64,000 nucleotides of DNA from Pinus tabuliformis (GCA_031772625.1 CM062817.1:954035705-954099704); one strand, 5' to 3'; shown: positions 45,363-58,086, counted from the first letter of the stretch. A program made the numbers and translations. Notes: generated by a model from the sequence alone, not told the origin.

Positions 45363-47489
45363 CATGAAGCCCGAGAGAGTGGGAGGGGTGAAATGCTTTA
45401 TGAAACCATGACCGAACTGGAACACCACCTTGAATGACCTGCAGGCGCAAGTACAAGTGATATCTCTGATAGTGAAACACATGTAGTATAGGCATGGGCA
45501 CAACCATCCAAAAGACATATGAAACTTGGTCTGTGGTATGGACGCAGCCACCTAGTTGATAAGACCATGATAAAGGTATGGTCGCAACCATCCATGAAGA
45601 CTCAGGTATGGTTGTAGCCATCCAATCAAAGAGTCCTGTATGTAATCACGAACTAATCCACGCAACCCGAAAATATGTAATCTTAGTTTGGGGTCTTGAA
45701 ACCCTAATCGAACATAGTACAAATTCTAGCATGCGAACGAATGTGCTGAAGTCGAGCATGATAGAAAGTCGCTTGATTACCGGTCAATAATGAAAACCGT
45801 TAACAAGCGCGAGAGAAACCACCAATAATGCCAATGGATCTCAAGGTACTGCTAATACAATCCACTAAGTGTGAAAAATGGACTGAAGTTGAACACTCGT
45901 GGAATCAACGAATCAAAGACCAATGATGAAAGTCTGTCATCAGGTGTGAAGAACCTGCCATTGAGGCATGCAAGCTCCAAGGTACCGAAAGGGATCTCTA
46001 GATCAACCTCCTAGATAATGAGCCAATGTCGACAGGAGATGATCTCTTGCAAGGGGGCCATAATGTTTCCCCCATCAATGACATAAGATAAGGAACAAGT
46101 GTAGATGGTGAAATAGAGAATCAGAGGAGGAGATAAGGGTGTAAACTGTAGAAGGATTATACTCTTGAACATATCGGCGACATGACTCTGGAATGTGACA
46201 GCATTTTGGTACCAAGGGATCGGAGGTCTGACGGAGATAACATGGATCAGATGGAATGAGGCAAAAACGACAACCAAAAACCCTGGAAGGCCAAATGACG
46301 AAGTGGATATCCCAACCCGACGAGAAGCAAAAGTGTTGATGTTCAAGAGTGACTAGCTGCCGTAGGTAACCAATGACGACTTCCAAATTTTCCCCCACCA
46401 TTGCTGGCGAGTACCCCAATTATTTTTGAAAAACAAGCTTGAAGGGTATAGCATATGCTTGTGATATAAGTTCGACCTTCGGACGAATCCAACCTAGTGA
46501 TAGTTTAACGAGCCCTAGGGAGGAGAAGCTCGAGTCCCGTAATGATGACGAGTCCAATGTCGTCAGGGTTTAACCAGTCCGACATAGGTAAAACTCAAAG
46601 TCTTTTTCATGTTTAGAGAATTTGAAAAAGACACGGAAAAGAAAACTCCAGGGGGGTCCTTTTTCGTAAATTTGTGTCCCTCGAGGCCAAAAAAATAGAA
46701 AACAATACTCGAGAGAACTGCTTGACCATTACGATCAAGGAGTACTTTTCATAATTAGTGGTCTCAATCCAAGAAAGTAAAAAAGCGATCGAAGACACGT
46801 CGTTTCATAACCAAAGTTGAACTTGAAACAACAAAAGCTCGGCCATCTTTTCGTGTTTACACGGCCAGAAAAGAGCTTAAATCAGACCGCCTTTTTATTC
46901 CGTTTAACAAGTCAAAAAAGGAAAAACTCGATAATCTTTTCATATTTTACAAGTCAGAAAAGTGCTTAAAGGTGACTCGTCCTAGAGGAATGAGTGGTAT
47001 AAAGGGTAGCAACTGGTTCTGATAATGGCGGAACTGCTCAAAACATGTAATGGTCAAGAGGCTGGCTAATAAAGCCACTCATCGCTGCGGTCCCTCGGGA
47101 AAGGATAAACAATCAAGTGAAAGCATACGATCAACTAAAGAGATGGTGGTGATAGAATGAAACAACCAAGGCTCATCTAGCAGAATTTAGTGGATAAAAA
47201 TGACAATCATGAGATGTAAATCAGGTATGGGTTCATTTTTACACAAGCTTGAACCATGGAGAACTCTGCTTGGATTCGGTTTCATGTTTACACAAGCTTG
47301 AAACGAAAAACTATGCTTGTTATAAGTTCGCATGCCCCCAGCATAATGACGCAAATCGAGGTACATGCCCCCCAAGCTTCATTGCATTCAACGAGGTGGA
47401 TGGAATGAAGGTTCACTTTTGAGATCTTGGAAAGACTCAACTTAGACTTTACGAGATCTTAATCAAAGACTCGATTTGGAAAAGGGAGT
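45363..47489. other. Non-coding interior of nested element
   Basis: No ORF with recognisable domains. It matches 37,045-39,100 in the old element in scattered blocks, for example 'CCCCCATCAATGACA' at 46,071 and 37,745. Confidence 0.6.
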
Positions 47490-47755
47490 TATTTCATTTT
47501 TTAATGAGGTTGACACAGTAAAAGAACCATCCTCATAACCCTTGTTTCATTTGTTAACGAGGTTGACACAAGATCAAGAAATTTCCTCAAAAATCCTTGT
47601 TTCGTTTTTTAACTAGGTCAACACAAGGAAAGAACTCTCCTCGGGCCCTTGCTTCATGTTTTAACGAGGTCAACACAAGATCAGAACTATCCTCGGGACT
47701 CCTTGTTTCATTTTTTAACGAGGTCGACACAAGAAAAGAACTCTCCTCAGAACAC
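47490..47755. repeat. ~56-bp tandem array in nested element
   Basis: Five units with 'TTTCATTTTTTAACGAGGT', 'GACACAAGAAAAGAACTCTC' and 'CTCRGRAC'. The array matches that of the old element at 39,100-39,362 in unit design and place, just 3' of the ORF. Confidence 0.9.
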
Positions 47756-47761
47756 CTTAAT

Positions 47762-49468
47762 TCATGGGTCATACGACAAAATGACTCCCAAGAGATCTTC
47801 ACTGGATGGAAGAAATGCGCTCTGGGAGGAACACATGTCATTAGACACCAACGATAAATCAGGTTCCAATGTCCCTAGTACATGATGTACGATACAATCT
47901 GCATAATCATCAGCAGAGGTGGATACAGAACAGGTAGCCACATAATTTACCTGTGGCAAGGAAGGTATTTCTTGTGGATAAGAACCGCTGGGGGATGATG
48001 GTGGTACAGGAGTAACCGGGTGACTAAAGAATGACAATTGATCGATAGTCACCATTCTTCCATCATGCGAAAAACAAACCACATGGAAAAGTGAAGAAAC
48101 AAGAGCTCCCATGGCTTAAATATAATCATGACCAAGGAGAAGACTGAAACCTAAAGCACCTTGGACAACCATCACGTCTATATAGATGGTTTTTCCTCCC
48201 AAAGTAACAGGGAACTTCGGAAGGATCCTTAAAGGTTGACTAGTTCCTCTGTCAAATGCCAACAGATTCTGAGTGACTGGCACAAGCTGTGGGGAGCCCA
48301 AAGCTTGCCAAGTAGTGAAAGTCATGAGGCTAACCGACGCACCTTCATCCAAGACAGTGTCAGGTACTGTAATCTGGAAAGGCACATAGGATGGAAGGCG
48401 AAAAGAAGTCAAGTGACTCCAGTCGAAGGAAACGACGGAACTACTTGGTGGGGGCACCGTGGGAGTGTCTCCCTGCTCTAAAGGAACCGAATAAGGACTC
48501 TCTTGATCAGCTGGGATAGGAGGGTCGTTCTCGAACTCAGGAGAATCTAAGGAGACGAGAAGAACATGAGTAGTATGACCATAATGTTCTTCAGGAACAA
48601 AGTGGACCACTAGTGGTGAATCCAAGTCGACACTCTTTCCGACCAATGGTTGGTCAGGAACAGGCTGAGCACAGCCAGGTTCGGGAAGATAAGGATGGAC
48701 AAGAGAAGAATCTAAGTTAATCTCTTTGTCAACCGGGAGAGGGTCTGAGGAGAGCCTCTGATAGCCAACTGGAAGCGAAGGCGAAGAAGCTATAAGACTT
48801 TCCAAAATAGCGGAAGCTTTATCCATGAGCGAACAAAGGTGAAGGAGATGGTTACCTTCACATAGCCTACAAGGGAATCGAATCTTCCCTTTCTTCTTAC
48901 CACTGCCAATTGAGGATTGAACATCGACATGAGCTTCAGAGGATGATGAGGGATGAGCCAGATCATGAGACCATACTTCTAAGATCCTAGGAATGCTAGG
49001 ACAATCACGAAGAAGATGGTCACCCTTGCACAATTTATAAGGAAAGTTAACCTTCCGCGAAGGAGCAGAAGGTGTTTTGACTTGAGATGTACTCAGAGCA
49101 ATAGTTGCACGGGTGGCCTCGTGCTTATCAGACTTCTTCTTCTTCTTCTTCTTCTTAGTCTCCTGGTTACTAGATGTGGAACTTTCACCAGGCAAAGTAG
49201 GAGATGAAGATGAAGAAACAGGAGAAGAAGGCGCAGGCTCAACCTTGGAATCATCGTGTTGTGATTCAGATGAAGGAGACAGTGGAACAGGAGTCATGAC
49301 ACTCGGGACCATTGAGGTTGAAAACAACCAAACGGGTAAACCGATGGTTAACCCAGGCAAAGACAATGTTGCCATGTACGAAGCACCGACATTTCCAAAA
49401 GAAGGAAATGGACCAGGGTTCCCATCTGGGGGAAGACCTTGGCTGGTAGACTCAGGGAATGTTGCCAT
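47762..49468 (-). pseudogene. Gag/protease-like ORF of the nested element
   Basis: The likely start is the ATG at 49,468 (the open frame begins earlier without an ATG). The N-terminal half is Ser/Pro-rich with a Lys run. Two zinc-knuckle-like motifs follow: 'YKLCKGDHLLRDC' (first Cys replaced by Tyr) and 'CRLCEGNHLLHLC' (C-x2-C-x3-H-x4-C). The C-terminal part is a retropepsin-like domain with 'LDEGASVSLM' in place of D-T/S-G-A-S, then 'IDVMVVQG...LLLGHDY'. A TAA at 48,116 interrupts it; the frame continues in register to 47,762 ('GRMVTIDQLSF', 'VNYVATC'). Similar proteins are common in plant genomes next to Tat-type elements. It is either a capsid-like/protease product or a decayed relic. Confidence 0.75.
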
Positions 49469-49564
49469 CAGGAACGAGCCTGAAAAACACTTGTACTGTA
49501 ACCAAGAACTCGAACTGTTACCAAGAATATTTCGTGGGCAATAAATTTTATGACAAAGAAACAA

Positions 49565-51264
49565 AACTTGACCTTTTCATTTTTTAAGAGTCAAGAAAAG
49601 GACGAAAAGGTGACTCTATCTCTTTCGAGGTTTAATGAACCTGAAAGGACAAGTGATTAGATGATCCTTTTCTTTTAGGGAGTTGAAAAGGAACAAAAGT
49701 GACTACTTTGGAGAACTAGGCAAAAAGGTTTACCAGACAAACTGTAAAACTGCATATACACCTTGGTGATCAAATGACCAAGGACTTTCCGTACGGAAGT
49801 CAATCTTCCCGAATGTTGTGTTCAGTGCGTTATGGTTCATAAGGCGACAAACACGGCTTCCTATGGATGTAGGATGATAACCTAGTGGGGTCTCCCAATA
49901 TATACTCGACGGTACAAGGAGCACAAGTCCGTACTAGCAGCTATTGAGTCACATAAGGAGGAATCACCCAACCTTAAGCGAAAGCAATAGTGACTAGGTT
50001 TAACGACGCCGAAGCACATCGCTAGCCTAGACCTCTAAATAATGTGCGTTAAGTTCCAATGCGTTGTTAAGTTCATTCAGTTGATTTTAGAGTTAATCTT
50101 GGATTAAGTTTCGGTTTTTAGGCCCTACCAAATGTAGCTCAATAATTCCTAGGATGCAACTACAATGAGTAAAGCATCAATCGTTTCGATGAAAACCTAC
50201 CTAAAGGAGGGTAAGGAGTTCATTTCCAAGCAAACAAAAACCAAGACAAGCAAATACAAGCACTAAGAAACACAATGCATAAATACACTAATCTTACAAT
50301 GCATTGATACTACTGATGAAAGATTTTACAATTCGCTTTCCAATTTCTCAATCATGAAAATTTGTAATGCTAATGTACTTTCACTTTCGTGTACTAAATG
50401 AATGTAATCTCTTGATTTTTTTCTTTTGTTCTGAATTTAAAGAGACAAACAGGCAAGTGTAAACCTGATCGATCCAAACAATTGTGATCTATGTTTGGTA
50501 GTGTGGAAATCGAATCAATGTGAGCAACTGGTTCAATAACCAACACTAAAAATCAATCAGAAAGACAACAAGCAATAAAAAAGCCTCAAGCAAATCAATC
50601 AGATGGTTGTGGATGAATCTTGAAAAGAGAGGTAACCCAAACAAACGACTTCTTGACGAAACCTTTAAAGAGCTAGGTCACACAGTCTAAAAACACAAGA
50701 CTCACTCAATGAAATCAAAGAGATAGTACCTTAACCAAAAGCAATCAAAACAAGCTAATGAGAGACAAGAAACAACAGGGGATAAACAAGACTGATGGAT
50801 TCAGGAGGTAAAGTTGTAAAAACAACTTTATAGGAATCGTTGCAGGTGTTACATTGACAACCTGAGACTAGTCACAAGAGTACACCTGTTTTCAGAGACG
50901 TCGTCGTAGGTGTTACACTGACAACCTGAGACTAGTTGCAAGAATACACCTGTTTTCAGAGACGGTCTGATTTCAGGAATCGTCGTAGGGATTAAACTAG
51001 CAACCTGAGACGAAAGCCAAATCATCGCAGGCACAAAGCTAGAACATCAGCGACGTCATCGTAGTTGTTAAGCTATCTTCAGCGACAATCTTAAAAAGGG
51101 GAAAAGACAAGTGACAACACCCGAAAAACACCAGGCTATTCTTCCAAATAATAATGGGAATTCCCAGATTGACCCAGGTAAGCCAAAAACTGAAGGTGCA
51201 ACCCAAAAATTCAAGAGACACTAAATCAAACCTAGAGTAAACAAGAAAAAAACATATAAAGGAC
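49565..51264. other. 5' untranslated interior of nested element
   Basis: No domains seen. A repeat of about 70 bp ('GTTACACTGACAACCTGAGA' with 'ACACCTGTTTTCAGAGACG') occurs about three times at 50,835-51,080. Confidence 0.6.
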
Positions 51265-51282
51265 TCCCCAGTGGAGTCGCCA
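51265..51282 (-). other. Nested element primer-binding site (tRNA-Arg type)
   Basis: Minus strand TGGCGACTCCACTGGGGA, five bases inside the right LTR. This is the primer site known from Ogre/Tat elements, complementary to a plant tRNA-Arg 3' end. It fixes the element's orientation as minus. Confidence 0.88.
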
Positions 51283-51287
51283 ACTTA

Positions 51288-52460
51288 TGAAGTAGGAAAG
51301 TGTTCCCTCTACGGACAGAGGCAACCCCTCCAGCCCTAGAGTGGATCTAGTCATAGCAAAGAAAAAGAAACAATCGATTCCCCTTAAATAGTCATCATTG
51401 GAGGCCTACCTCAAACTGGTGGTTGATGAAGTTTCCGTTGCGCTGCTCCAGCTTCCGTTTCTTTCTCCTCAATGAGCAATCAACCTGAAACACCACAAGA
51501 AAACAACAAAGCACATAACCGATAAAAGTAATGATCTATTTACTTGCAAAGTCAAGGAGTAACAAGCTATCAAGTAGATTATACAAAAGATATAGGAAAT
51601 CGTCACTGCTTGTATTAAAAATGAACCAAGAGCAAACTTACAACCATGCCTTGACGTTGCAAGTCTTCTTGGAGGGTCCAGTTAGTATGTTCCTTCAAGC
51701 ATTAACTCTTAAGAAAGGGTCTCCCAATAGGAAAATAGCTCTCTCTCACTATCAAGCCCTCATGCAAAGCTAAGATACTTTACAACCTCTTATCAAACTA
51801 TTCGCAATCCCACACTTGCCACACTCACACTAAAGCTATCTACTTAGTTTCAAACCAAACTCAAAAGAACCAGCAAGCACTAATTCCAACACCCAAGAAC
51901 TAGCAGATCATAGCAATGGTGAGTGATTTTATAGGAGAAGGAGTCTCCATGAAATGAGGGAGAGGGAGCTTATCCTCAAGGGAGGTTACACAAGAGGTGG
52001 AACCACCATCCCAGAGGAAGAAAGGCAACCCAAACTGACCCAACAACCAACTCTCGAAACACCCAGAAGGCCGACTGTTTGAACAAATTCGCCAAATCTG
52101 GATCATTGCAGGTCATGAACTAAGGACCAACGACGACATCGCAATGAGGCAATGCATTTAGACCAATTGTCGCAATAAATAACTGGGAGCCTCATGCCGA
52201 GCCCTAAAATTCGACCGTCGCTAGAAATACGTGTACACCTGCGAAGGTGTCATGACAAGACTATTCATGACAAGGGATCGTCGCACATTTTAATGTCTTA
52301 TTAGCGATGATGCAGAAACTTAGGGAAAAAGGGCCAGTCTTCAGCATCATAGAGCATTTTTTAATCTTTTTGCATAAGTGGGAAGATATGGACATGTTTT
52401 TTTGATACATGACACAATGGAGGGACTGAGATGAGGACAGTGACAAATTACTGTGTAACA
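51288..52460 (-). repeat. Nested element 5' LTR (right copy)
   Basis: 1,173 bp, partner of 44,178-45,348. About 27 differences in the first 310 bp by eye. Confidence 0.95.
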
Positions 52461-53485
52461 CCAGCTTATGCTGTAGAAATCCAGGAGATCAACCTAAGAT
52501 CTGGGAGAATTCTCCCTGATAACCAACCTCCCTCTCCACATAGGGAGGTTGAGGAAGAAAGAGAGGAAAGCAACCTTAAAGTAAATCCACCCTTTCCTGA
52601 GAGATTAACCCAACCATTCTAGCCTACCCTAGAAGAAACTAAACTTCTAGGAGAACTGAAAAATCTATGTGTAAAGATCCCCCTTCTCCAGGCAATAAAA
52701 AATGTTCCCTTTACAATAAGCGGATTAAGGAGAAGTGCTTCAAGCATCCAGGAAGAAGAAAAAGGGATGCCCCTACCATTAATGTCATTGGGCAGTTGTC
52801 TGACTTAATGCTGGGGCAGGTAATATGTCCAAAATATTTAGACCCTGGAAGCCTTGTAGTAGATGTCCACATCAATGGCACCATTGTCCCACACACTTTG
52901 ATTGATCTTTGGGTTGTCATTAATGTGATGAACAAGGACACTATGCTCAAGCTCAACCTCCAAGGGTCATTGAGGAAGACCACAACAGTTCTGCAACTTG
53001 CAGACCGTTCCACAGTCACCCTTGAGGAAATTGTGGAGGATGTGATGGTCTCCATTGACTCCTGGGAGTACCCTGCAGATTTCCTAGTTCTCCAGCCTAA
53101 GGCTAAGCTTACTGGTTACCCTCTCATCCTTGGGAGGCCATGGTTGGCCACAACTGATGCTTACATTAGCTGCAGATCTGGGAATATGACCATCATGAAT
53201 GGACATATGTCCAAACAGTTAGTCTTATACCCTCCTGCTCAACCTACCCTAGAGCGCGATTTACCTTTATGGTTAGAGGAGGAGGAAGAAGATGAGGTTT
53301 ATTCTGCCCAACTTTATGTTTTGGAAGCAACCATAGGAGGAGGACAGCAAAATGAGGATCACTTAATTGAACACCTGCTCCAAAGTCCAACTCCTAGTTC
53401 ATTACCATTAGAAGAAGTAATAAGGGAAATCCATAACAATCATCTAATTGACTTATGCTTGGCCAATTCCAACCACTCCGTGTGA
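52461..53485 (+). pseudogene. Gypsy end of gag and aspartic protease
   Basis: After the nested element, gag resumes with 'VEIQEINLRSGR'. A frame change and a stop follow near 52,622. From 52,667 the aspartic protease is open. The active-site block reads 'LIDLWVVINVM', where family members have D-L-G; the glycine is now Trp, so the enzyme would be inactive. The conserved 'YPLILGRPWLAT' block follows. The frame differs by one from the reverse transcriptase, which it overlaps at 53,455-53,485. Confidence 0.85.
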
Positions 53486-56333
53486 AAACCATAGAATTTG
53501 GCCTAGAGAGAACTCTGAAAATTAACTCATCTCTTTCTGCTTTAGAAGAGGAAAAGCTATGCAACATGTTGAGAGAACACCTAGAAGCCTTCACTTGGAG
53601 TTATAAGGAAATGAAGGGAGTACACCCCTTAGTGTGTACTCACCACATATACATCAAAGAAGGTCTCAAGCCAGTCAGGAAACCACAAAGGAGGATGAAT
53701 CCAGCTCTTAAAGAGATAGTCAAAGAAGAACTGCAAAAACTGTTAGATGCAGGATTCATTTACCCTATCTCAAACAGTGAGTGGGTCTCTCCTTTAGTGT
53801 TGGTTCCCAAGAAAAATGGTAAGTGGAGGATTTGTGTTGATTATAGGGAGTTGAACAAAGCCACAAAGAAGGATCATTTCCCCCTACCCTTCATTGACCA
53901 AGTGTTAGATGGGCTGGCAGGGAAGAAGTTGTTTTCATTCCTAGATGGATTCAGTGGGGACAACCAAATCCAAATATGCATAGAATACCAGGATAAGACC
54001 ACATTCACCTGTCCCTGGGGTACTTTTGTCTATAGGGTCCTTCCTTTTGGCCTATGCAATGCTCCTACCACCTTCTAGAGAACAGTCTTGAGTATTTTTG
54101 CTGAATTAGTACATGATGCTGTGGAAATCTATATGGATGACTTTACACCTTACGGTTGTGATTTTCAAGAATCCCTTACTAACCTAGGCAAAGTATTACA
54201 CAAATGCATTGAAATGAATCTGCCTCTCAGTCCAGAAAAATGTGAATTCTTAATGACTGAAGAGACTGTGCTAGGTCATTTAATATCTCAGTAAGGACTG
54301 TAGGTGGACCCAAACAAAATAGAAATCATCCAAAGGGTCCCACATCCACAAAAGTAGAGAGATGTCAGGAGTTTCTTAGGTTTATCTGGATAATACTGGA
54401 GGTTCATAAAGGACTTCAACAAGTTGACCTCTCCTTTGTTTGGGTTGTTGGCCAAAGATTTTGAGTTTATATGGTAAAAGAGCTGTTAAGAGGCCTTAGA
54501 CATTCTAAAGGGTAAGTTAACCACTGCACCAATCCTTAGAGGCCCAAACTGGGCCCTCCCTTTTCATATTCATGCTGACGCCTCACACAAAACCATAGGA
54601 GCAGCCTTAGGTCAAGAAGAGGATAAATTGCCCTATGCCATCTATTTTTTCAGTAAGAACCTGTCAAAGGTTGAGCTGAATTATATTGTGACCAAAAAGG
54701 AACTCTTGGATGTTATGCATACATTAAACAAATTTAGGCATTACATTACAGGCTATCAAGCATTTGTGCATATTGATCATGTTGCAATCAAATATTTAAT
54801 GAACAAACCATATGTGAATGCTAGAATTATAAGATGGTTGCTTTTATTACAGCAGTTTGATCTAACTATTGTTGATAAACCTGGTAAGGAAAATGTTGTT
54901 GCTGAATTTCTATCTAGGATGAATCTGCCTGCAAGTGAAGAAGGAATGGTGGATGACCAGTTACCAGATGAGCATTTGTTTGCTATTTCACTTCTCTCCC
55001 CATGGTTTGTTGATATAGCAAACTATTTGGTATCAACACAATTTCCACCAAATTTGACCTCCAAAGAAAAGAGCAAGATAGTCAGAAAGAGTGCCCCCTT
55101 CACCTGGATTAGGGGCAATCTGTTAAAACTTGGCCCAGATCAAATCTTAAGAAGGTATGTAAGGGAAGAGGAAGTCTTTGACATCCTTCTGACCTGTCAT
55201 GATGGGCCTTGTAGAGGTCGCTTTGTAGCAAAGAGGACATCATTCAAAGTGTTCCAAGCAAGCTATTATTGGCCAACTCTTCATCAGGGTGTGAAAAAGT
55301 ATATTAGTCAGTGTGATCGGTGCCAGAGGATGGGAAAGACTACTCCAAGAGATGAAATTCCCCTACAACCTCAAGTGACTTTTGAGCCATTTGAAAAGTG
55401 GGGCATCGACTTCATTGGGCCTATCAACCCTCCTTCAAAGCAAAAACTACACATCATTGTGTGCACTGATTATTTGAATAAGTGGACTGAAACCAAGGCA
55501 ATTAAGGCAGCAACAAAAGAAAAGGTGGTTGAGTTCCTAAGGGAGAATATATTCTACAAATTTGGGTACCCTAGAGAGCTAGTCACAAACCAAGGTAGCT
55601 AGTTTACTTCCAGCATGATTGAAAAACTGCTCAACCATCACACAATCAAGCATAGGACCTCCACTCCTTATCATCCACAAGCTAATGGGCAGGTGGAGGT
55701 GACCAACAGGGCACTAGAGAACATCTTAATGAAGGTAGTGAGCAGCAGCAGGAAGGATTGGGCAGAGAGACTAGTTGAGGCCACCTAGGCCTATAATACA
55801 ACATGGAAGACCACCACTGGATTTACACCCTATGAGCTAGTCTATGGGAAAAGGCTTTGTTTTCCATTGAGTTTGAATATAACACATTGAGGATGGCAGC
55901 CCAACTAGATTTGGGTCTCAGTCATGCATAGAAAGAAAGGTTGTTACGTTTGAATGGCCTGGATGAATTCAGAGTGCAGGCCCTCCTACATACAGAGATA
56001 ATTCAGCTTCAGAGGAAGATCTGGCATGATAAACACATTAAGGAGAAGTAATTTCAAGAGGGAGATTGGGCATTGTTATATGATTCAAGGTATAAAGACT
56101 TCAAGGGCAAGCTAAGGACAAGATGGCTCAGACCTTATGTGGTGGAAAGATGCCATGATAATGGTTCAGTGAAAATCAGAACTATTGATGAAGAAGCCAT
56201 TCCATTGCTAGTTAATGGACACCGATTGAAAATGTACAAGAGGCCTTTATCAAAACAAGAGTTCATAGACAATATCAATAAGACAGTGATTATGGTGGAG
56301 CAAGTTCCATCTCCTCCCTCATCAGTACACTGA
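53455..56333 (+). pseudogene. Gypsy pol: reverse transcriptase, RNase H, integrase, broken
   Basis: Reverse transcriptase motifs are 'NSEWVSPLVLVPKKNGKWRI', 'DHFPLPFIDQVLD' (Athila/Tat style) and catalytic YMDD at 54,130-54,141. RNase H starts at about 54,520 ('HADASHKTIGAALGQ', 'DKPGKENVVAEFLSR'). Integrase runs from about 55,140 with a HHCC-like finger ('CHDGP...CDRCQRMGK'). Of the D-D-E triad, 'GIDFIGP' and 'NGQVEVTNR' are kept, but the second Asp is Asn in 'VTNQGS'. Stops: TAG at 54,076, 54,355, 55,600 and 55,786; TAA at 54,292, 54,391, 54,475 and 54,487. A frame change follows near 55,860. The C-terminal part 56,073-56,333 ends in 'GHRLKMYKRPL'. Confidence 0.93.
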
Positions 56334-57200
56334 AAAAGAAAAAAGAATAAGGATTCAGGTGAAAACGTCCATGAGGCACCTCAGTCCCATCTTAGGGTTG
56401 AAAAGGAGTAAGAATATCCCTAGGTGAAAACCTTCCTTGAGGCACCCAGGGTAGATATCTAGGGTGAAAACCTCTGTGAGGCAGCCTAGGTGTTTTTTTT
56501 CAAAAAAAAATATAATAATAAAAAAGAAAAAAAACATAATTGTTAATTGCAGGTGGGTGAAAAAGAAAAGCAAGAAGCAAAGAGAAGATCCAAAGGGAAC
56601 CCTATCTCACATATATTCATCTCCTCCACTCCTTACCATGCATCCCTCCATCAATTCTATTGTTTTTTACTTCATTGATTCAATTCAGGTGAAGATTGTG
56701 TTTTCTAACAGAATCACCTCAACCATTACCATCATCCATGCATCCACACACACTCCTACTCCCTCTATCCATTCATTACAACATCCTCACAGCACCATCC
56801 AACAACATGATTAAGAAATTATAAGAGAGACACCAAACATTGCCAAGTGGTAATCGAGGAGCTCCACAACAACAACAACATCAGATCCAAGAGCTCCACA
56901 ACAACAGTAACAACATCATATCTTCAGTCACAAACACCTGAAAAACCTAATAAACCATCAACAAACAGCAGAAGAGGAAGAAGAATGACCATCAGCAGTA
57001 CCTCTGATCTTTGACAACTGCAGCATGGCATCAAGACCACAGGTAAGTATCCCACTCACTCATTCATATGCATCATTTGATCAAAAGTTGTAAAGGTTAA
57101 GAGGTAGTTGGTTTACAAGTGAAAAGGTGGCAAAAAGGATATTCTTTAACAAGTCAAAAGAGAATGCGAAAGTCCATAGATACAATATTGTTATGGCAAC
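56334..57200. other. Gypsy region 3' of integrase, non-coding
   Basis: A three-fold repeat of about 55 bp containing 'GGTGAAAACCTYCNTGAGGCA' lies at 56,358-56,490. Poly(A) and (CAA)n-rich DNA follow. No gene supported. Confidence 0.6.
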
Positions 57201-57203
57201 CAT

Positions 57204-58086
57204 TTGAGTATGCTTGAAGAATTAAGGTTTGGGATAGAAACACCAGTTCACCAAAGACTCAGCATGCCCTATTTCTTAATGCAATCACTCATAGACTCCA
57301 GCAACAAACTAAAGGAAGGGAATTCCCAAAAGTTGGCTCACCATGGTTTGATCAGAATCCTCGTTGAGGATGCCCTCCGAAACCTCAGGATCCCTATAAA
57401 ATGGTCAGTCTTCAGAGACTTACCAACAAAGGATGACATCAAAACCCTCATCTATGATGTTAATCATTTTCTCATTGAGGAGGACGCAAAACAAGAGGAA
57501 GATACAGAGCTAGATGGGATGAGATGAATGAAGAAGAAACTAATGCAGAGGAACATGCTAAAACACAAGGAGGATGATGCTGAAATAGGACACAAGGAGA
57601 ATGATGTTGAAACAGAGGAAGGAACTGATGGAGATGAGAAAGAACAACAAAGGAAGAAGATAACAAAAACAAAGAGGACAGCTGCAGGAAAAGGAAAACC
57701 AAAGAGCATGTATGGCCAAACTCTCCTTAGAGGCCATCCAGTGTAGGATACCAGCTAAATCTTATACTCTTTACCTCATTGAACAATTGTTGCATTTTCA
57801 AATTAAAACACTGGCACAAAGGGGCACCATGCCATTTCAGGATTGCAAACAGTTTATTGATCTTTGTGATCAAAGTGCACTAGAGGATAGGGCCAAAATC
57901 GTTGAGTTTTACTTGCGCAACATGGCATTCACAAACATGAATATCTGGGATCCTAATGCAGAGCTAGGAGATCTACAATTAATGGCTTTGGCATCATCGA
58001 TGAACCATGAGAAGTCAAGGGCTGCAGAGATGAAAAGGATACTGACCAGAGAGAAAAATGAACCTCTTTTCATCATAGCTGAATGA
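57204..58086 (+). pseudogene. Extra ORF region in Athila env-like position
   Basis: Three open pieces, 57,204-57,527, 57,528-57,746 and 57,712-58,086, lie where Athila elements carry an envelope-like or unknown third gene. The first reads 'IETPVHQRLSMPYFLMQSLI', with a charged Lys/Glu-rich continuation. The last has 'FQDCKQFIDLCDQSALEDRA'. No signal peptide or membrane segment is visible, and I do not recognise the family. It may be the remains of one protein broken by a stop (57,525) and a frame change. Confidence 0.45.

Larger units (their letters stand above)
44178..52460 (-). mobile_element. Nested non-autonomous LTR retrotransposon
   Basis: The 8,283-bp element is on the minus strand inside the gypsy gag. 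LTRs are 44,178-45,348 and 51,288-52,460. The primer site next to the right LTR is the Tat/Ogre tRNA-Arg type, and a purine tract adjoins the left LTR. The host sequence CCAGCT is present on both sides (44,171-44,176 and 52,461-52,466), with one extra G on the left. Only one ORF region (gag/protease-like) is present. No reverse transcriptase, RNase H or integrase motif was seen in any frame, so it would need enzymes from another element. About 8-9% LTR divergence in a 310-bp sample. Confidence 0.92.
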
